A stretch of DNA of 64,000 bases from NCBI GenBank assembly GCA_023397655.1, contig JAEWTW010000012.1, positions 119,802 through 183,801 of the forward strand. The letters run 5' to 3'. Positions 60,006-64,000 of the stretch are shown here, one piece after another (within the stretch, counting starts at the first letter, position 1; every line of letters begins with the position of its first letter). The notes under the pieces were generated by a model, which was not told the origin of the DNA, searched no databases, and saw nothing but the letters and a program-made list of their open reading frames with translations. This stretch comes from Bacillota bacterium (GTDB lineage Bacteria; Bacillota; Clostridia; Christensenellales; SZUA-584). The translations under genes were made by a program, and so were the position numbers.

Positions 60006-60971
60006 ATGAGCGAATTTGTCAGAGCCTATGAAGGCAATAAGCCGTATATATTTGTGAGCTACGCCCACAAGGACAGCGTAAAGGTACTCCCCGTTATTCG
60101 GGAATTATATGACCGCAAATACCGGGTCTGGTACGACGAAGGCATTTCTCCAGGCAGCGAATGGCCGCACAACATAGAGACGCACCTCGAAAATGCCTCT
60201 GTGGTTATCGCCTTCTATTCAAAAAGCTATCTCGCATCTATCAACTGCAAAAAGGAATTGATGACGGCTTCAAAAAGCAAAGTGATCATCCCTGTCAGTC
60301 TGGACGGCATTTTGCAGCACGATGAGCTGCCGGGTCAAGAAGCGCAGCCGCTGGATGGCGAACTGATCGACAACCTGATAAAGGATGGCCGTCTCAGCAG
60401 TGAATTGATCGGCGACGGCATTACAGGTTACCAATACGCCATAGACAATAAAAACAGCTTTAACGCATGGAACCTGATGCTGGGGCTTGCCGCGCTGCTG
60501 GCCATAATTTTCACAGTTTCTCTGTACGGCCTTTACAGCGGCTGGTTTGACGGTATGCTGCCTGCCAAACAGGTTGTTGCTCAGGCCGTTGCTCCCACGT
60601 CACCACCGCAGGAGGCGATATCCATCAACAGCAATTTGATTGGCAGCGTCCTCCCGGTCAAGTTTACATCGGATGAGGAAAAAAGCATCGTCTATGAGAG
60701 GCTCGGCTGGAATCAGCCCTATGAGATGACATATCAGGATCTGGTGAATATGGATTGGGTAAACCGTTTGGAATTCGGAAACGAGCCGGTCAGCGATATC
60801 GGGTTTGCTGCGTATCTTCCCAACCTTGAAGTCATCACGCTGAACAGTTCCCCTGTCACCGACTTAAAACCGCTCATCGAATGCCCGAAGCTTAAAACGG
60901 TTCAGATAACGGCAGACATGCTGCCAATGGAAATTCCGGAAGGCCGAGGTTTTGAGATTGAAGTGAACTAG
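60006..60971 (+). CDS. TIR domain / membrane span / short LRR-like protein 4
   Basis: 321 aa. The most canonical TIR domain of the four (TIR_2 type): NKPYIFVSYAHKDSVKVLPV, YRVWYDEGISPGSEWPHNIE with Glu52 matching the catalytic Glu of TIR NADases, ASVVIAFYSKSYLASINCKK. Single span at about 155-177 (LMLGLAALLAIIFTVSLYGLY), a Pro/Thr linker, then two LRR-like units (WVNRLEFGNEPVSDIGFAAY, LEVITLNSSPVTDLKPL) and the ending GFEIEVN. AGGAG lies 6 nt before the ATG. Last gene of the cluster. NAD cleavage is a possibility, not shown. Confidence 0.88.
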   Translation: MSEFVRAYEGNKPYIFVSYAHKDSVKVLPVIRELYDRKYRVWYDEGISPGSEWPHNIETHLENASVVIAFYSKSYLASINCKKELMTASKSKVIIPVSLDGILQHDELPGQEAQPLDGELIDNLIKDGRLSSELIGDGITGYQYAIDNKNSFNAWNLMLGLAALLAIIFTVSLYGLYSGWFDGMLPAKQVVAQAVAPTSPPQEAISINSNLIGSVLPVKFTSDEEKSIVYERLGWNQPYEMTYQDLVNMDWVNRLEFGNEPVSDIGFAAYLPNLEVITLNSSPVTDLKPLIECPKLKTVQITADMLPMEIPEGRGFEIEVN

Positions 60972-60975
60972 ATTT

Positions 60976-61016
60976 CACCGGAGGGTTATCTGATTCATCC
61001 AGAAACCCCTCCGGTG
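60976..61016. terminator. Hairpin between convergent genes
   Basis: CACCGGAG-GGTT pairs with AACC-CCTCCGGTG (about 12 bp with a bulge). No T-run on either strand. Its position between the last TIR gene and the convergent kinase gene suggests a shared terminator. Confidence 0.5.
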
Positions 61017-61024
61017 CCAGCGTC

Positions 61025-62494
61025 TTAGTTTTTTATTTTCATATACCGGTCAAACTGCTCGGACCATGCATCCGTATTCTGTGGCTCAAGCGTTTCCACA
61101 TCAAACGAATCGCGGATAACCTGCCGCATCTCACTCAGGCTTTTCACTTCTCCCGACGCTTTAACCTGCACCATCAGATTGCCGATTGCCGTCGCTTCGG
61201 TCGGTCCCGCCACTACCATGCGTCCCAGCGCGCTCGCCGTCATCTGATTGAGCAGCCTGTTGTTCGCGCCCCCGCCCACAATGTGCAATACGTCAATGCG
61301 GCCGCCTTTGAGCTGCTCAAGCCCGTCAAAAGCCTCCCTGTAACCCATTGCGAGGCTTTCATATACCGTCCGGGCGATCTCGCCTTGCGTCTGCGGCACT
61401 CTCTGTCCGGTATCTGCGCAATACTGGCGAATTCTCTGCACCATATTACCGCCGTCATAAAACATCTGCGCGTTGACGTTAATCAGCGACGCAAACGCCG
61501 GTGCCCGTTCCGCCATGGCCACGACCTCATCCCAGCTCACCTTTTGTACGGCGTCCCATTCGCGCTTGCAGTTTTGTATGATCCACAAGCCCATGATGTT
61601 TCTCAGCAGACGCACGCCGCCTGTGATCGTACCCTCGTTGGAAAGCATGTTTTGGTACACCGTATCGTTGATGATGGCCGCATCCCGCTCAATGCCGATC
61701 AGCGACCATGTCCCCGACGACAGGAACGCATAGCTGTCCGTCACAGCGGGTACGGAGGCCACCGCGGACGCGGTGTCGTGCGATCCCACACAATATACGG
61801 GCACGTTGCCCTTAAGACCTGTTTCATCCTGCAGGTGTGCAAACAGATCCGCCTTTTTCTCGCCGCTCATCTGTATCGGCGGCAGCAGCGACGGGTTAAT
61901 GCCCACCATGTCCGCGATGCTCCGGCTCCATGTCCCGTTCTCCAGCATCTGCGTGGTCGAAGCATGCGTATACTCGCACGCTGCCCGGCCGCAGAGCATG
62001 TATGCGAGCAGGTCGGGCATGAGCAGCAGCTTGTCAGCAGCCGTCAGCTGCATGTCGCCGTCCCGCACCATGTCATACAGCTGATACACGGTGTTGAACT
62101 CCATGTTTGCGATGCCGGTCCGGTCAAACAGCGCTCTTTCACCATACTTCTCATGAAATTCCCGCATGCCTCTCATGCCTCTCGGGTCCCGGTATGCGCG
62201 GGGATTTCCGGCCAGCCTGCCGTGTTTGTCGATCAGCCCGAAATCCACGCCCCACGTGTCGATACCAATGCCGCTGAGCGCGCCGCTCTCAGACCTGGCA
62301 TACTGCTTCAGCCCGCCGAGAATGCTCGAATACAGGTGCAGCACGTCCCAGTAATACGCATCGCCGACGCGCACGTAGTTGTTGTCAAAGCGGCTGAGCT
62401 CCTTCAGCCGCAGTTTCTTCCCATCGAACTGGCCGAGTATCGTACGCCCGTTGCTCGCCCCCAAATCAGCGGCGATGTATGATTTCTGTGCCAT
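61025..62494 (-). CDS. Rhamnulokinase / L-fuculokinase (FGGY family)
   Basis: 489 aa sugar kinase. N-terminal phosphate loop AADLGASNGRTILGQFDGK, IGIDTWGVDFGLIDKHG, LPDLLAYMLCGR, SHDTASAVASVP, FLSSGTWSLIGIE and LHIVGGGANNRLLNQMTASA follow the RhaB pattern closely. RhaB phosphorylates L-rhamnulose. Here the upstream gene is an L-fucose isomerase, so the physiological substrate may be L-fuculose. GGGGAG lies 6 nt before the ATG at 62494. A terminator lies between the two genes. Confidence 0.93.
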   Translation of the reverse strand: MAQKSYIAADLGASNGRTILGQFDGKKLRLKELSRFDNNYVRVGDAYYWDVLHLYSSILGGLKQYARSESGALSGIGIDTWGVDFGLIDKHGRLAGNPRAYRDPRGMRGMREFHEKYGERALFDRTGIANMEFNTVYQLYDMVRDGDMQLTAADKLLLMPDLLAYMLCGRAACEYTHASTTQMLENGTWSRSIADMVGINPSLLPPIQMSGEKKADLFAHLQDETGLKGNVPVYCVGSHDTASAVASVPAVTDSYAFLSSGTWSLIGIERDAAIINDTVYQNMLSNEGTITGGVRLLRNIMGLWIIQNCKREWDAVQKVSWDEVVAMAERAPAFASLINVNAQMFYDGGNMVQRIRQYCADTGQRVPQTQGEIARTVYESLAMGYREAFDGLEQLKGGRIDVLHIVGGGANNRLLNQMTASALGRMVVAGPTEATAIGNLMVQVKASGEVKSLSEMRQVIRDSFDVETLEPQNTDAWSEQFDRYMKIKN

Positions 62495-62512
62495 ATAAAC
62501 TCCCCACCAAAT

Positions 62513-62549
62513 AAAAAAGCGGCAAAAGAAAACCAGCTTCCTTTGCCGC
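62513..62549 (-). terminator. Intrinsic terminator after fucI
   Basis: On the minus strand GCGGCAAA pairs with TTTGCCGC (8 bp) and is followed by TTTTTT. It lies between fucI and the kinase gene, so the kinase depends on read-through or its own promoter. Confidence 0.75.
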
Positions 62550-62557
62550 CTTTGTTC

Positions 62558-64000
62558 TTATTTCTTGCCGTAAACCGGCCCGAAGTTCTGGCAGGCCAGA
62601 TAGTCCGCGCTCTCGCGGTTTTCCGTGCCGAAAGCGTTCCATGCCGACGGGCGGAATATCTTTTGCTCCTCCACGTTGTGCATGTTCACCGGTATGCGCA
62701 GCATGGACGCCAGCGTGATCAGGTCCGCGCCGATGTGGCCGTAGTTGATCGCGCCGTGGTTGGCGCCCCAGTTCGCCATCACGCTGTACACATCCGTAAA
62801 CGCGCCCTTGCCGGAAAGCCGCGGCGCAAACCATGTGGTCGGCCACGTGGGGCTCGTGCGCTCCTCCAGTATATCGTGCACATCCTTGGGCAACTCCACC
62901 GTCCAGCCCTCCGCGATCTGCAGCACCGGCCCCAGACCCTTCACCAGATTGATGCGGCACATCGTCACCGGCATGCTGCCGCGTGTCTTGAAGTGGCTGG
63001 AATAGCCGCCGCCGCGGAAATAGCCCTTGTCGCCCGGGCACCAGTCTGTCGCGTTCAGGCACTTTTGCACCTCGTCGTCCGTGATCTCCCAGAAGGGCTT
63101 CATCGCGGGCTTACGGTCCTTCTCCTGCTCGCCTGTGCCGTCGAGGCAGGTCGCGCCCGAATTGATCAGGTGGATGATGCCGTTCTTTGCGTCGCCCGTC
63201 AGCGCCTTGCCCGTCACGCGCTTCACCGCTTCGGGGCTCCAATATGTCCGCACGTCGCTGAATATGGACGCGGTGTTGGTGAGCAGGTGACCCAGCAGCA
63301 TCGCCGTGCCGTTGAGCGCGTCGTTCTCCGTCGCGAACACGTACGGGGTGCGCCGGCCGTTCCAGTCGAACGATGAGCACAGTATCGACTCCACGAAGTC
63401 CGCGTTGGGGAAGTGGTCCGTCCACTGGCGCTGGCCCTGGAAGCCGCCCGCGATAGCGTTGTGTCCGAGACCTTCCTCGCGGTATCCCATATCGATCAGC
63501 TTCTGGTTGCCGCCCATCAGGTCCTTGGCGATCAGCGCGCATTTCACGGTGAACTCCCATTCCCAGTCCTTGCGTTCTCTGGAGCTGGGGTCGGCGTTGA
63601 TGTCGCGGCCTTCCTTGCAGTTCTTTTTCACCCAGGCCATCGCCTTGTCGAACTCGTCCTTGTCGTAGATGCCTTCTTCGATGCGGCGGATGTATTCGCT
63701 CATGTCCACCTGCTCGCAGCGCATGCCAAGGTAGCTCTCAAAGAATTCCGGGTTCACGATGGAGCCCGCGATGCCCATTGAGACGCTGCCGCAGGACAGG
63801 TAGCTCTTGCCCTTCATCTCGCCCACAGCCACCGCCGCTCTTGCGAACCGCAGTATCTTCTCCTGCACGTCTGCCGGTATCGATGTATCGTCGGCGTCCT
63901 GCACGTCGTGCCCGTATATGCTGAAAGCGGGCAGGCCTTTCTGCGCATGCGCGGCCAGCACCGCTGCCAGATACACCGCGCCCGGCCGTTCCGTTCCGTT
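62558..64000 (-). CDS. fucI: L-fucose isomerase (5' end outside window)
   Basis: At least 480 aa visible; the family is about 590 aa, so roughly 110 N-terminal residues lie beyond the window. The frame is open to the last base. It interconverts L-fucose and L-fuculose (also D-arabinose/D-ribulose) with Mn2+. Recognisable segments: KSYLSCGSVSMGIAGSIVNP, GLGHNAIAGGFQGQRQWTDH, CSSFDWNGRRTPYVFATEND, NWGANHGAINYGHIGADLIT and VNMHNVEEQKIFRPSAWNAF. A terminator follows its stop codon, and the kinase gene comes next. Confidence 0.95.
   Translation of the reverse strand, partial: NGTERPGAVYLAAVLAAHAQKGLPAFSIYGHDVQDADDTSIPADVQEKILRFARAAVAVGEMKGKSYLSCGSVSMGIAGSIVNPEFFESYLGMRCEQVDMSEYIRRIEEGIYDKDEFDKAMAWVKKNCKEGRDINADPSSRERKDWEWEFTVKCALIAKDLMGGNQKLIDMGYREEGLGHNAIAGGFQGQRQWTDHFPNADFVESILCSSFDWNGRRTPYVFATENDALNGTAMLLGHLLTNTASIFSDVRTYWSPEAVKRVTGKALTGDAKNGIIHLINSGATCLDGTGEQEKDRKPAMKPFWEITDDEVQKCLNATDWCPGDKGYFRGGGYSSHFKTRGSMPVTMCRINLVKGLGPVLQIAEGWTVELPKDVHDILEERTSPTWPTTWFAPRLSGKGAFTDVYSVMANWGANHGAINYGHIGADLITLASMLRIPVNMHNVEEQKIFRPSAWNAFGTENRESADYLACQNFGPVYGKK

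Noticed and set aside
61283..62482. 399-codon plus-strand frame opposite the sugar kinase
   Set aside because: Antisense shadow; no start signal and no domain.

Overview
The window reads as chromosomal DNA of an anaerobic, nitrogen-fixing member of the Firmicutes, most likely class Clostridia. Support comes from strong AGGAGG ribosome-binding sites, lipobox lipoproteins with no outer-membrane partners, an oxygen-sensitive 2-enoate-reductase-type flavoenzyme, and a nif cluster with the fused nifN-B, split nifV and thioredoxin-like 2Fe-2S ferredoxin known from Clostridium pasteurianum. No rRNA, tRNA, CRISPR array, transposase or prophage gene was recognised.

Left part (1-13.4 kb, minus strand). 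An old-yellow-enzyme-type reductase (cut by the window edge), an AraC and a GntR/UTRA regulator, then a two-gene unit: a hexameric microcompartment shell protein followed by deoxyribose-phosphate aldolase with an encapsulation-like N-terminal helix. Next comes a MarR-controlled exporter operon (marR, two HlyD-type adaptors, two ABC half-transporters) with a near-consensus promoter and a palindromic candidate operator. A NapH-like polyferredoxin with its own terminator follows.

13.8-23 kb (plus strand). An OmpR-type response regulator, histidine kinase and lipoprotein, then a six-gene ABC cluster: two ABC-2-like permeases, an ATPase, a second NBD-like protein with most catalytic motifs damaged, a secreted CARDB-like membrane-anchored protein and an FtsX-like permease.

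23.2-38 kb (plus strand). The nitrogen-fixation island: an AnfO-like protein, a perfect consensus promoter with a hairpin-rich leader of about 350 nt, then nifH-nifI1-nifI2-nifD-nifK, a palindromic intergenic element, nifE-nifN-B(-X)-2Fe-2S ferredoxin-nifV(omega)-nifV(alpha) and modABC. NifHDK make the enzyme, NifE/N/B and NifV make the cofactor and homocitrate, NifI1/I2 switch activity off, and ModABC imports molybdate. nifV(alpha) runs into modA through an A-AAA-AAG slippery site.

38-55.4 kb. Glycerate kinase and glutamate dehydrogenase, then a large minus-strand sugar locus: substrate-binding protein, ABC ATPase, two permeases and a UroD-fold protein, followed from a separate promoter by a histidine kinase, a second substrate-binding protein, a YesN-type regulator and xylose isomerase. 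This resembles the XylFII-LytS-YesN xylose-sensing system of clostridia. Divergent are a Gfo/Idh oxidoreductase and a TIM-barrel sugar isomerase/epimerase.

55.9-61 kb (plus strand). Four adjacent genes each encode an N-terminal TIR or TIR-like domain, one membrane span after a basic patch, and a C-terminal leucine-rich-repeat or related region. The predicted layout is an inverted Toll-like receptor (TIR inside, LRR outside). This is the strongest candidate for an undescribed system in the window.

Right edge (61-64 kb, minus strand). A rhamnulokinase/fuculokinase-family kinase and a 5'-truncated L-fucose isomerase.
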